This document shows positions 34,784 to 43,021 of a DNA stretch of 64,000 nt, piece after piece (position 1 is the first letter of the stretch; every line of letters starts with the position of its first letter). The position numbers and the translations under genes were made by a program. This stretch comes from Thiomicrorhabdus arctica DSM 13458 (GTDB lineage Bacteria > Pseudomonadota > Gammaproteobacteria > Thiomicrospirales > Thiomicrospiraceae), in NCBI RefSeq assembly GCF_000381085.1, contig NZ_KB905899.1, positions 1,364,001-1,428,000 on the forward strand, read 5' to 3'. Below the pieces are notes generated by a model, which was not told the DNA's origin, did not search any database, and saw nothing but the letters and a program-made list of their open reading frames with translations.

Positions 34784-35702
34784 TTTCTTGTTCCTTTAAA
34801 AATTGAAAGGTGGCCTTCAAGCCTTCTTGTAAGGAAGTTTTATACTGCCAACCAAATGCTTTTAATTTAGTATCGTCAATTAACTTTTGCTTCATACCGA
34901 CAGGTTTGGATAAATCGTGCACAAACTCTCCGTCAAAGCCAATGACCTTAGCGATTTCAGTATAGTATTCATTAATCGTATGATCATGCCCCAACCCTAC
35001 ATTGATGTTTTGGGGCATTACTTCAAAGTTTTGGATGGCGAAATAGATGAAATCCGCTAAGTCACCCGCATACATGAACTCTCGTCTTGCTAATCCATCA
35101 CCCCAAATATCAATTTCTTTTTGACCGCGATTCTTTGCATCAGATATCTTTTGAATGACTGCAGGAATCATATGAGAATGTTTTGGATCAAACTTGTCAT
35201 GCCTGCCATAAAGATTGCAAGGTATCACTGTTTTATATAGGAAGGCATTATTTTCCCTATGAATATATTCACATAGACGGGTACTAGCTACTTTTGCAAG
35301 GGCATAACCTTCATTGGTCGGCTCCAACTCACCTTTTAAAATCAACTCTTCTGCTAGTGGGTTTTTTGCATCCCTTGGGTACATGCATGAGCTACTCAGA
35401 TTCATGAATCGTTCAATGTCTGCATTTTTTGAGGCTGTTAAAATATTTAACCCCATTTGCATATTATCGACTAGAAATCTAACAGGCTCTGCAATATTGG
35501 CCTGAATACCACCAACAACCCCCGCCGCATGAATTACCATGTCTGGTTGATTTTGAGACAGATACGCTTCAACCTGTAATGCATCCAGTAAATTTAACTC
35601 TTTACGATTGGGAGTTAATAACTCATAAGAGCTGGCGTCAGGGTGCTCTAGAATGTTTTGCCCAACCATCCCATTTGAGCCCGTAATTAATATCTTCATC
35701 AA
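34776..35702 (-). CDS. colC: GDP-colitose synthase / GDP-fucose synthase-like epimerase-reductase
   Basis: Extended SDR of the Fcl/WbdJ group: Gly-Ser-Asn-Gly-Met-Val-Gly (8-14), Ser-Ser-Ser-Cys-Met-Tyr-Pro, Tyr-Ala-Leu-Ala-Lys, and Pro-Cys-Asn-Leu-Tyr-Gly-Arg-His-Asp. Fcl-type enzymes epimerise C3/C5 and reduce C4 of GDP-4-keto-6-deoxymannose; ColC (WbdJ) does the C5 epimerisation and C4 reduction after ColD. Because the only fcl-like gene sits directly upstream of colD in transcription order, GDP-L-colitose is the expected product. GDP-fucose synthesis is the alternative or an additional activity. Confidence 0.85.
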   Translation of the reverse strand: MMKILITGSNGMVGQNILEHPDASSYELLTPNRKELNLLDALQVEAYLSQNQPDMVIHAAGVVGGIQANIAEPVRFLVDNMQMGLNILTASKNADIERFMNLSSSCMYPRDAKNPLAEELILKGELEPTNEGYALAKVASTRLCEYIHRENNAFLYKTVIPCNLYGRHDKFDPKHSHMIPAVIQKISDAKNRGQKEIDIWGDGLARREFMYAGDLADFIYFAIQNFEVMPQNINVGLGHDHTINEYYTEIAKVIGFDGEFVHDLSKPVGMKQKLIDDTKLKAFGWQYKTSLQEGLKATFQFLKEQENV

Positions 35703-35706
35703 TTAT

Positions 35707-36822
35707 TTACTCCACTGCAACGGGAATGTCATGGCCATGTTCTTTGAGTAATGCATGACGCTGTGCGACTTTTAGATCAGCGGCAACCATTTCAGTACAC
35801 ATTTCTTGTACAGTGATTTCGGGTATCCAGCCTAGTTTTGCTTTAGCTTTACTTGGATCACCTAACAGCGTCTCGACTTCCGCAGGACGGAAGTATCTTG
35901 GATCGATCTGAACAAGAACATCTCCGACTTTTAAAGCAGGTGCTTTATCGCCGTCAATCGCAATCACAATACCTTTTTCATCAATACCATTACCCGTAAA
36001 CTCAAGTGTAATGCCTAACTCTTCTGCAGACCAGCTAATAAACTGGCGAACAGAGTATTGAACACCAGTTGCAATAACGAAATCTTCAGCGACATCTTGT
36101 TGCAACATCATCCACTGCATTCGCACGTAATCTTTAGCATGACCCCAGTCACGTAATGCATCAATATTTCCCATAAACAAACACTTATCTAACCCTTGGG
36201 CCATATTGGCTAAACCACGAGTGATTTTACGAGTTACAAAAGTCTCACCACGACGAGGAGATTCATGATTGAATAAAATGCCATTACAAGCGTACATACC
36301 ATAAGATTCACGGTAATTTACGGTAATCCAATAAGCGTACATTTTAGCGACGGCATAAGGTGAGCGAGGATAGAATGGCGTAGTCTCTTTTTGTGGAGTC
36401 TCTTGCACTTCACCATATAATTCAGAAGTAGAGGCCTGATAGAATTTAGTTTTCTTCTCTAACCCTAACAGACGAATCGCTTCTAATAAACGCAAGGTTC
36501 CCATACCGTCTACATCTGCGGTATATTCTGGGGATTCAAACGATACTGCAACGTGAGACTGAGCTCCTAAGTTATAGACTTCATCAGGCTGCACTTCTTG
36601 TAAAATTCGCGTTAAATTTGAAGAGTCGGTTAAGTCTCCATAATGCAAAATTAGGTTTTTATTCTCAACATGAGGATCTTGAAAAATATGATCAATACGC
36701 TGCGTATTGAAAGAAGATGCGCGGCGTTTAATGCCGTGGACTTCATATCCTTTTTCCAATAAAAATTCTGCTAAATAAGAGCCATCCTGGCCCGTTATTC
36801 CAGTTATTAAAGCTTTTTTCAT
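35707..36822 (-). CDS. gmd: GDP-mannose 4,6-dehydratase
   Basis: First step from GDP-mannose towards colitose or fucose: oxidation at C4 and loss of the 6-hydroxyl. The NADP loop [10 protein letters not shown] (8-17), the RRXSS-like [10 protein letters not shown], catalytic Ser-Thr-Ser-Glu-Leu-Tyr-Gly, Tyr-Ala-Val-Ala-Lys and Phe-Asn-His-Glu-Ser-Pro-Arg-Arg-Gly are all there. The length of 371 is normal. It begins with an ATGA overlap with the Nudix gene. Confidence 0.96.
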   Translation of the reverse strand: MKKALITGITGQDGSYLAEFLLEKGYEVHGIKRRASSFNTQRIDHIFQDPHVENKNLILHYGDLTDSSNLTRILQEVQPDEVYNLGAQSHVAVSFESPEYTADVDGMGTLRLLEAIRLLGLEKKTKFYQASTSELYGEVQETPQKETTPFYPRSPYAVAKMYAYWITVNYRESYGMYACNGILFNHESPRRGETFVTRKITRGLANMAQGLDKCLFMGNIDALRDWGHAKDYVRMQWMMLQQDVAEDFVIATGVQYSVRQFISWSAEELGITLEFTGNGIDEKGIVIAIDGDKAPALKVGDVLVQIDPRYFRPAEVETLLGDPSKAKAKLGWIPEITVQEMCTEMVAADLKVAQRHALLKEHGHDIPVAVE

Positions 36823-37280
36823 ACAACGCCCTTACTGTTAAAATATTTTTTTGTATATGTGTGAACTAAGGGATCACTTTCCAAATCCCTTAAACTAAAA
36901 TAACGATATTCATTGTGCTCTGAGCTTGGCAAAGTCTCGAGAGAGCTATCACCACACTCTAACTCAAATGCTAACACGACATAATGAGTTGTTATGGACT
37001 CAGAAACAAAACTATTGTCATAAAAATGTTCAAAAATGCCTATAAATTTAAAGTTACTCAAACTCTTTTCAAGATTAACTTCTTTTAAAGAAATTCTTTT
37101 AATGGCGTGGGAGAGGCATTCATTTTTTAAAACTCGCCCGCCAGGTACAAACCAAAAGTCCTTAGCAGGCTGATTATTTCGCTTACCTAACAACACACCA
37201 CTTGAGCTTTTGATAATTAAATCAATGGCAACCAGAGGTGCTGTTTCTATAAGGCTTTCAAACTTCGTTAGACTTAACAA
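36819..37280 (-). CDS. gmm: GDP-mannose mannosyl hydrolase (Nudix, Gmm/WcaH-like)
   Basis: A Nudix-fold protein of 153 residues. The Gmm subgroup lacks one canonical Nudix-box glutamate and has Phe-Val-Pro-Gly-Gly-Arg-Val-x-Lys-x-Glu; here [12 protein letters not shown] matches. Gmm hydrolyses GDP-mannose (and GDP-glucose) to GDP and the free sugar and is common beside gmd in colanic acid and colitose loci, probably to tune the GDP-sugar pool. It has an ATGA overlap with gmd and lies 4 bases after the upstream oxidoreductase. Confidence 0.88.
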   Translation of the reverse strand: MLSLTKFESLIETAPLVAIDLIIKSSSGVLLGKRNNQPAKDFWFVPGGRVLKNECLSHAIKRISLKEVNLEKSLSNFKFIGIFEHFYDNSFVSESITTHYVVLAFELECGDSSLETLPSSEHNEYRYFSLRDLESDPLVHTYTKKYFNSKGVV

Positions 37281-37284
37281 TGGC

Positions 37285-38211
37285 TTATAACTTATCGATT
37301 AGCATCAACTGCTCAACAATACCTTCTAATGAAGTTTTTTGCGGCGCATAACCAATCATTTCAGCAATTTTATTGAGCGAAAAATATTTCAATTTTGAAC
37401 CCGTTGCATTCACTACATCTGTAAAGTCAGAAATTTCAACCGGTAAGCCAAATCTACTTTCTAACTCAGATAATAATACCAACTTTTCAACAGGAGACTT
37501 CGTATAGCAATCAAGTGCTATATTTGTTGGTTTAGCTTTGATAATCGCTTGAACCAAATCAAAAAAACCATCAGGTGTAATAAAATCCCTAACAATATTC
37601 TCAGGCGAAGTTTTAAAAACCTCTTTCATCTGAATTGCACGTACAATATCGGTAATTAAAAATCGCGTATTCATATCTTGCGTATGGCTGAAATAGTTAA
37701 ATACCCGAACATCAATAATTGAATAATCACTTAGTGCTCTATGTTTTGCTTCTGCATATAGCTTTGCAATGGCGTACCAATCAGTCTCTTTCAAGTTATT
37801 TATAGTTACAGTTGCTTGGGTATTTTCGTTAACAGGGGTTTCAAAACTTCCTCCATAAACAGCACCACTACTAATGAAAATATATTTGCAACCTGGATGA
37901 ACTTTCAAGTAATTTAGTGCTAAATTGTCATAATGCTCGGTAATAGCGAATATGTCTGCACCCATTTTCTTAGCGGCGGCTGGGTCACCAACTCCCACAA
38001 AGTTTATAATTACATCATAGGCATCATGTTCAGAAAAAGATTCATAAGTTAAGTTTAAATATGAAATTTTAATATTTAAATCTAAAAACTGTTTATCTAC
38101 TCTTGCAACATCACGAGAAAATAAAACACATTCATAATCTGTGTACTCTGAAAATGAAATGATCAAATCTTTTGCAATTTGACTTGTTGCACCCAATATT
38201 GCAATCTTCAT
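37285..38211 (-). CDS. NAD(P)-dependent sugar reductase/epimerase (SDR), possible YerF role
   Basis: Extended SDR of 308 residues: N-terminal Gly-Ala-Thr-Ser-Gln-Ile-Ala (8-14), Ser-Ser-Gly-Ala-Val-Tyr-Gly (about 117-123), and Tyr-Ala-Ile-Ala-Lys (about 152-156, catalytic Tyr and Lys). It directly follows the TPP-dependent enzyme, sharing one base with it. In the yersiniose pathway of Yersinia the TPP flavoenzyme YerE is followed by the reductase YerF, which reduces the carbonyl of the added acetyl branch. This gene is the best positional candidate for that step, but family membership alone does not prove it. Confidence 0.7.
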   Translation of the reverse strand: MKIAILGATSQIAKDLIISFSEYTDYECVLFSRDVARVDKQFLDLNIKISYLNLTYESFSEHDAYDVIINFVGVGDPAAAKKMGADIFAITEHYDNLALNYLKVHPGCKYIFISSGAVYGGSFETPVNENTQATVTINNLKETDWYAIAKLYAEAKHRALSDYSIIDVRVFNYFSHTQDMNTRFLITDIVRAIQMKEVFKTSPENIVRDFITPDGFFDLVQAIIKAKPTNIALDCYTKSPVEKLVLLSELESRFGLPVEISDFTDVVNATGSKLKYFSLNKIAEMIGYAPQKTSLEGIVEQLMLIDKL

Positions 38212-40022
38212 TAATTTCCCTTTACTGGAGGAATAATCATTTCATCTAAAAATTCTTCTCTTGACAAAAATGGGTACATATCTTCAAATGGTTTAGAAAC
38301 CATCGTTCCATCATCTTTTTTCATAGCTGAAACTGCAGGAATGATTTCCTGAAATGGGGGACAGATAATTTCACAAATTACAGGTCCGACAAAATCCATC
38401 GTTTCTTTTAAAGTACCTTCTAAAGCTACGAATGTTTTGGCTATAAAATATTGAAGACCATATGCCTCTGCTATTTTATGCAAATCAGGAAAAGAAATAC
38501 CTGTTGAAGCTTCTGTTCCCATCAATCTCCCTTCAAAAAATTTCTTTTGTGTAGTCCTTATCGATAAATAGCCATCATTATTCCAGACAAATATTTTTAT
38601 TGGCAACTGGTAATGAACAATAGTTTGCAACTCCTGTATATTCATCTGAAATGAACCATCTCCTGTTATAGCGACGACCTCACCCTTCTTGGCTATTGAA
38701 GCCCCAATGGCAGCAGGAATAGTAAACCCCATATCTGCTTGAGCACCAGAGGTGATATATCTTTGACTTCCTGAAATTCTTAGTGCCTGAGCGGTTACAT
38801 AATATGCAGAACCTGCATCAGCTACAATAGTTGAATCGGGCAATAAATACCTTCCCAAATACTTTATGAAGGTATACATATTAATTGCACCATCTCTATC
38901 TTCATAAGCGTTAAGAGCCACAGGCCATTTATTGCGCCAAATATTACAACGCTCAATCCATTTTTTTCTATCTGAAAAATTCATTTTTTGTGAATTCAAT
39001 ACGTTAAGAAAGCTTTTAATATCCGCATTGATAAAAACGTCTATTTTTACCGTATTTTTTTTGTGTTCAATGGCATCAATATCAACAACAATTATCTTTG
39101 CATTCCTTGCAAACAAGTCATACTCAAACCCACTAACGGCAACAGATAAACGTGAACCTAAAACAAGGACCAAATCTGAATTTTGAAGGGCAAAATTACC
39201 TGCTCGATCACCCTTTATACCCACGCGCCCAACACATAAATCATCCTCACTTGCTATCAAATCAATACCCAAATACGTCGTAACTACAGGTAATCGATAC
39301 TTGTTTATAAATTCAATAAATTCAGAAACTGCATTGCCTAACCTAATCCCATTTCCGGCCAATACAATTGGTCTTTGAGCGTTATCTAAATCTTTAATAA
39401 TAGTAATTAAATCTTTATCAAGTAAATTATCTGTATAGGCCAATCCTTCCTCTAGAGGGGAAAAATGTATTAAATCACACTCTTCAATCATTGCACCTTG
39501 AACATCCTGAGGAATATCAACCCATACAGGACCAGGCCTTCCTGAGATTGCCAAAAATGCAGCCTTTTCTAGATGGTAAGCTATCTGACTAGGCTCGTTG
39601 ACCATGACAGAATATTTTGATATTGAGCTTACAATAGGAATTATATTTGCTTCCTGGACTCCCACTTGCCGTAAACTAAGAGGCGAATTGTGTACTGTTT
39701 CTTTTCTTTTGACTTGTCCAGAAATAAAAAACACTGGTGTATTATCTTGCCACGCATCTAACAATCCAGTTACAGCATTTGTTGCTCCGCACCCACTTGT
39801 TGTCATTGCGACTGAATATGAATTGTTGTATTTTGCATATGCTACAGCAGCCATCGCAGACGCTTGTTCATGATGATTGCAGATAGGATTTAACTTTTCA
39901 TGTTTTGCAACACCATCATTTAAAAACATTGCGCCGCCACCAGTCACTAGAAATACATCTTTAACACCCAGGGTTGAAGACAAAAAGTTAGCAACATAAT
40001 CAGCTACTCTTATTTTACTCAT
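38211..40022 (-). CDS. TPP-dependent acetolactate-synthase-like enzyme (YerE-like candidate)
   Basis: Three-domain thiamine-diphosphate enzyme of about 603 residues: N-terminal PYR domain with the activating glutamate in Asn-His-His-Glu-Gln-Ala-Ser-Ala-Met-Ala (Glu52), a central domain (about 200-340), and the C-terminal PP domain with Gly-Asp-Gly-Ser (454-457) and the closing Asn-Asn (481-482). Being inside a CDP-3,6-dideoxyhexose operon, and not beside an ilvN-type regulatory subunit, argues for an activated-aldehyde transfer to a keto-sugar as in Yersinia YerE rather than branched-chain amino-acid synthesis. The start is ambiguous: consecutive ATGs at 40025 and 40022 overlap the upstream gene. 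I take the second; the frame is open to 40046. Confidence 0.8.
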   Translation of the reverse strand: MSKIRVADYVANFLSSTLGVKDVFLVTGGGAMFLNDGVAKHEKLNPICNHHEQASAMAAVAYAKYNNSYSVAMTTSGCGATNAVTGLLDAWQDNTPVFFISGQVKRKETVHNSPLSLRQVGVQEANIIPIVSSISKYSVMVNEPSQIAYHLEKAAFLAISGRPGPVWVDIPQDVQGAMIEECDLIHFSPLEEGLAYTDNLLDKDLITIIKDLDNAQRPIVLAGNGIRLGNAVSEFIEFINKYRLPVVTTYLGIDLIASEDDLCVGRVGIKGDRAGNFALQNSDLVLVLGSRLSVAVSGFEYDLFARNAKIIVVDIDAIEHKKNTVKIDVFINADIKSFLNVLNSQKMNFSDRKKWIERCNIWRNKWPVALNAYEDRDGAINMYTFIKYLGRYLLPDSTIVADAGSAYYVTAQALRISGSQRYITSGAQADMGFTIPAAIGASIAKKGEVVAITGDGSFQMNIQELQTIVHYQLPIKIFVWNNDGYLSIRTTQKKFFEGRLMGTEASTGISFPDLHKIAEAYGLQYFIAKTFVALEGTLKETMDFVGPVICEIICPPFQEIIPAVSAMKKDDGTMVSKPFEDMYPFLSREEFLDEMIIPPVKGN

Positions 40023-41064
40023 CATTAGACCCTTGTTTATTAACATTCCATTTGATTGTGTGAAGCAACGCCTCTTTAAAGGTGAAATTCTCTTTCACAC
40101 CAAGTTGTGTATGTATATAATCCAAACTTGGAATAAAATTAGACTCTAGCGTGTTATTATTTTTTACAATGATATCTACAGGTATTGATATAATTGAGTT
40201 TATTTCATTTGCAACTTCTAACAAAGAAACCTCTTCAGACGAGCCTAAGTTATAAACTTCACCATCTTTACCATTAGCCAAAATTGCTAGCAACCAGGCA
40301 GCCATATCAGTCGCATACAAGTAACTCCTTTTAGGCTTTCCATTCCCTAAAATCCTGATTGGCTGCCCATTTAATGCTTCTTGCATAAAAGAATTGATTG
40401 CCCATGGCTTATTTAACTCTTGATAAGGCCCTATAAAAGAAAAAGGCCTTACAATTGTTACAGGTAGTTTGTATAAACTCCTATATGCTAAACATAGCGC
40501 TTCAGAGTAACGTTTCGCCTCTGGATAAATAGAATTTATACCCTTTTTTAATAAGTAACCTTGGCTATTCTCACTAATTGCAGCACCATTTCCTGGCGCG
40601 TCACCATAAACTTGTCCAGAGCTTAAATATACAATCCCTTTAATATCAGAAAGCCTTGATGCAGCATCCATAATTGCCTTAGTGCCTATAGCGATAACAT
40701 CCATAGTATTTACAGGATCTGACATATGGACTCGATTATCTGGGTTCGCTGCCGAATGTATAATATAATTAATGTCTTGCGGTAAATCATGCAAACTACG
40801 TATATCTGATTTTATAAAAGATATGTCCGACCTTCCATATAAATCAGGATCAAGCTCCTCTAGTTTTTTAGGATTTCTAGTAAGAATAATAATACTACAG
40901 TCAAAATTTAATTCATCATTTAGCCAAACTAAAGATCTTGCAACCCAAGCGCCGACAAATCCAGTACCTCCTGTAATAAGTATCACCTTCCCCTTTAGCG
41001 AACCAAAGGTTGAAGATAGACCCTGAATAGATCTTTGGATATCATCTTGAATCATTTTTTTCAT
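40015..41064 (-). CDS. NAD-dependent epimerase/dehydratase family protein
   Basis: Extended SDR of 349 residues. NAD loop Gly-Gly-Thr-Gly-Phe-Val-Gly (about 32-38), His-Ser-Ala-Ala, Ser-Ser-Gly-Gln-Val-Tyr-Gly-Asp (catalytic Ser) and Tyr-Pro-Glu-Ala-Lys-Arg-Tyr-Ser-Glu (Tyr/Lys), then Arg-Pro-Phe-Ser-Phe-Ile-Gly-Pro and a substrate-domain Arg-Ser-Tyr-Leu-Tyr-Ala-Thr-Asp-Met. It looks like the dTDP/UDP-sugar epimerase-dehydratase branch. It overlaps the aldolase gene by ATGA and the TPP gene by 8 to 11 bases, so it belongs to the same translational unit. It may epimerise or reduce the CDP-ketosugar before or after branching. Confidence 0.75.
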   Translation of the reverse strand: MKKMIQDDIQRSIQGLSSTFGSLKGKVILITGGTGFVGAWVARSLVWLNDELNFDCSIIILTRNPKKLEELDPDLYGRSDISFIKSDIRSLHDLPQDINYIIHSAANPDNRVHMSDPVNTMDVIAIGTKAIMDAASRLSDIKGIVYLSSGQVYGDAPGNGAAISENSQGYLLKKGINSIYPEAKRYSEALCLAYRSLYKLPVTIVRPFSFIGPYQELNKPWAINSFMQEALNGQPIRILGNGKPKRSYLYATDMAAWLLAILANGKDGEVYNLGSSEEVSLLEVANEINSIISIPVDIIVKNNNTLESNFIPSLDYIHTQLGVKENFTFKEALLHTIKWNVNKQGSNDE

Positions 41065-42074
41065 CTAAAGTCCTTAATGGCCAAAGCTTGAGCTACTTCA
41101 ACTATCAAATCTTCTTGACCAGCTATAGCTCCCAGCCTGCCCAGTTCAAAATAAATATCCCGAGGATCTACATTGTATATTTCTGCCACTCTTGCTACAG
41201 GCTTTGAGAATACAGAAACTACACCACTCATTCCACTGACAATACTCGAGCTAGTAATTTTAGGTAATACACTAAACAGTTTCTCTGCAATATCAGCAGC
41301 ATCCAACAACTTATATAAGTCAACCCCAGTTTTATAACCTTCCATAGAAAACACTGCGGCTAATAACTCTATACTTGCATTACCCGCACCTCCACCAAAG
41401 CCTGAAATTGAGCCGTCAATTATAGTCGCCCCTGCCTTTACTGCAGATAAAGAATTGGCAATTGCCATTCCTAAGTTATTATGCCCATGAAACCCTACAG
41501 GAACCTTTAATGAATCAACCAAAAGACCTATACGTTTCTCTACATCTGCTGGCAAAAAAGTCCCTGCTGAATCTAAAATTGTAATTCCTTCAGCACCATA
41601 TGACTCCATTTTTAAAGCCTCTTGAACCAGCATCTCGGGAGAAATCATATGAGACATCATAAGACCTCCAAATACACGACGCCCAGTTCCTCTTACATAA
41701 GATATATGCTGCTCTGAAGTATCTGCTTCAGTACACTGTGTAGCGATTCTTATTACATCGACTCCACAATCAATTGCCTTAGAAATATCCCTTGATATAG
41801 TTGCATATCCAGGCACAACATGAATCCCTAACAATGAGTGCTTCAAATTTTCTCTTGCCGTAGTCAACATCTGTTCATCAGATAACAAGCTTTTTCCAAT
41901 CTGGAGAGAAGAGGCACCAAGCCCAATGCCATGTCCCACTTCTACAACACCTACCCCTGCACTATCAGCTAATTTTGCATAAGTAGCAATTTGATCTACA
42001 TTCAATTGATGACGAATGGCGTGCGATCCATCCCTTAATGTAACGTCATACAATGAAACTTCTAGATTATCCAT
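41061..42074 (-). CDS. 4-hydroxy-2-oxovalerate aldolase homologue
   Basis: DmpG/MhpE-type class II pyruvate aldolase of the DRE-TIM family. The signature Asp-Val-Thr-Leu-Arg-Asp-Gly-Ser-His (10-18), Glu-Val-Gly-His-Gly-Ile-Gly, and the metal-binding Gly-His-Asn-Asn-Leu-Gly (about 195-200) are seen, as is the C-terminal communication domain. In aromatic degradation it splits 4-hydroxy-2-oxopentanoate to pyruvate and acetaldehyde, which channels to the partner dehydrogenase encoded 3 bases upstream. No other meta-cleavage gene is present; the operon is for sugars. It may instead run in reverse, or supply a precursor for the TPP enzyme. Confidence 0.88.
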   Translation of the reverse strand: MDNLEVSLYDVTLRDGSHAIRHQLNVDQIATYAKLADSAGVGVVEVGHGIGLGASSLQIGKSLLSDEQMLTTARENLKHSLLGIHVVPGYATISRDISKAIDCGVDVIRIATQCTEADTSEQHISYVRGTGRRVFGGLMMSHMISPEMLVQEALKMESYGAEGITILDSAGTFLPADVEKRIGLLVDSLKVPVGFHGHNNLGMAIANSLSAVKAGATIIDGSISGFGGGAGNASIELLAAVFSMEGYKTGVDLYKLLDAADIAEKLFSVLPKITSSSIVSGMSGVVSVFSKPVARVAEIYNVDPRDIYFELGRLGAIAGQEDLIVEVAQALAIKDFR

Positions 42075-42077
42075 AGT

Positions 42078-42956
42078 TTAAACCTTAGCTAGCTTTTTAT
42101 GAGCAAAATGCTCTGCAACTTCAATTGCAGCGCAATTTATAATATCTAAATTTCCTGCAAATTTAGGTAAATAATCTCCTAATCCCTGGACCCGAACAGT
42201 TGTCAATAATTTCCCATTATCAAATGTCGGCTTTACTATTAACTTATACCCTGGCACATATCGCTGTATCTTGCTCACCATTTTTTCTATTTCTACAAGA
42301 ATATTTTCAATATCTGGATTTTTAAGTTCGACCAATACTGTTGTTTGCATATCTATCGCAGGATTAGCAGGATTCAAATTAATCATGGCCTTAGCATGAC
42401 TAACCCCACAAAACAATTTCAATCCCTTCTCCGTTGCTTCAATGTACTCATCAATATTAATTCTGGTTCCTGGGCCTGCGCTTCTAGAGGAAATAGTTGA
42501 CACTGTTTCAATATAGTCTATCTCAGAATGAACTTTACTTATTGCATATGCAATGGGAATTGACGCCTGACCACCACAAGTAATCATGTTGACATTTCTT
42601 GAACCAATAGCCTCTTCCAAGTTCACTTCTGGAACACATAAAACTCCAATTTTCGCTGGCGTCATATCAATCACAAACTTTCCAAGCTGCTCCAGAATCG
42701 AAGCATGCGCTAAATGACTTTTTGCAGATGTTGCATCAAAAACAATATCACAAAGATCTGGCTCCCTTACGATGATATCAATCCCTTCATCGCTTAATCG
42801 AACACCCATTGCGGCGGCCTTACTCATCCCAGAAGATGCTAAGTTTCGGCCAGAAAAAATAGTACATTCTAAAAACTTTGAACGCTGAACTTTCATAAGC
42901 AAATCAGTTCCAATATTCCCAGTCCCTATGATACCAACACGTATTTTACTGCTCAT
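42078..42956 (-). CDS. Acetaldehyde dehydrogenase (acylating), DmpF/MhpF type
   Basis: Interconverts acetaldehyde and acetyl-CoA with NAD. It has the Gly-Thr-Gly-Asn-Ile-Gly dinucleotide loop (11-16) and catalytic Cys127 in Ile-Thr-Cys-Gly-Gly-Gln-Ala. The C-terminal half (Ser-Ser-Arg-Ser-Ala-Gly-Pro-Gly-Thr-Arg, then Asn-Pro-Ala) is typical of the channeling partner of 4-hydroxy-2-oxovalerate aldolase. At 292 residues it is slightly short (about 300-316 usual). It is preceded by a 65-base gap after rfbH, one of the few gaps in this operon, and is followed 3 bases later by its aldolase. Confidence 0.88.
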   Translation of the reverse strand: MSSKIRVGIIGTGNIGTDLLMKVQRSKFLECTIFSGRNLASSGMSKAAAMGVRLSDEGIDIIVREPDLCDIVFDATSAKSHLAHASILEQLGKFVIDMTPAKIGVLCVPEVNLEEAIGSRNVNMITCGGQASIPIAYAISKVHSEIDYIETVSTISSRSAGPGTRINIDEYIEATEKGLKLFCGVSHAKAMINLNPANPAIDMQTTVLVELKNPDIENILVEIEKMVSKIQRYVPGYKLIVKPTFDNGKLLTTVRVQGLGDYLPKFAGNLDIINCAAIEVAEHFAHKKLAKV

Positions 42957-43021
42957 TTACCCACCGACTTTTCAAGCTTTTGAAAAAAGTATTTTTTAAC
43001 TCTAGACATATTTAAATATCT

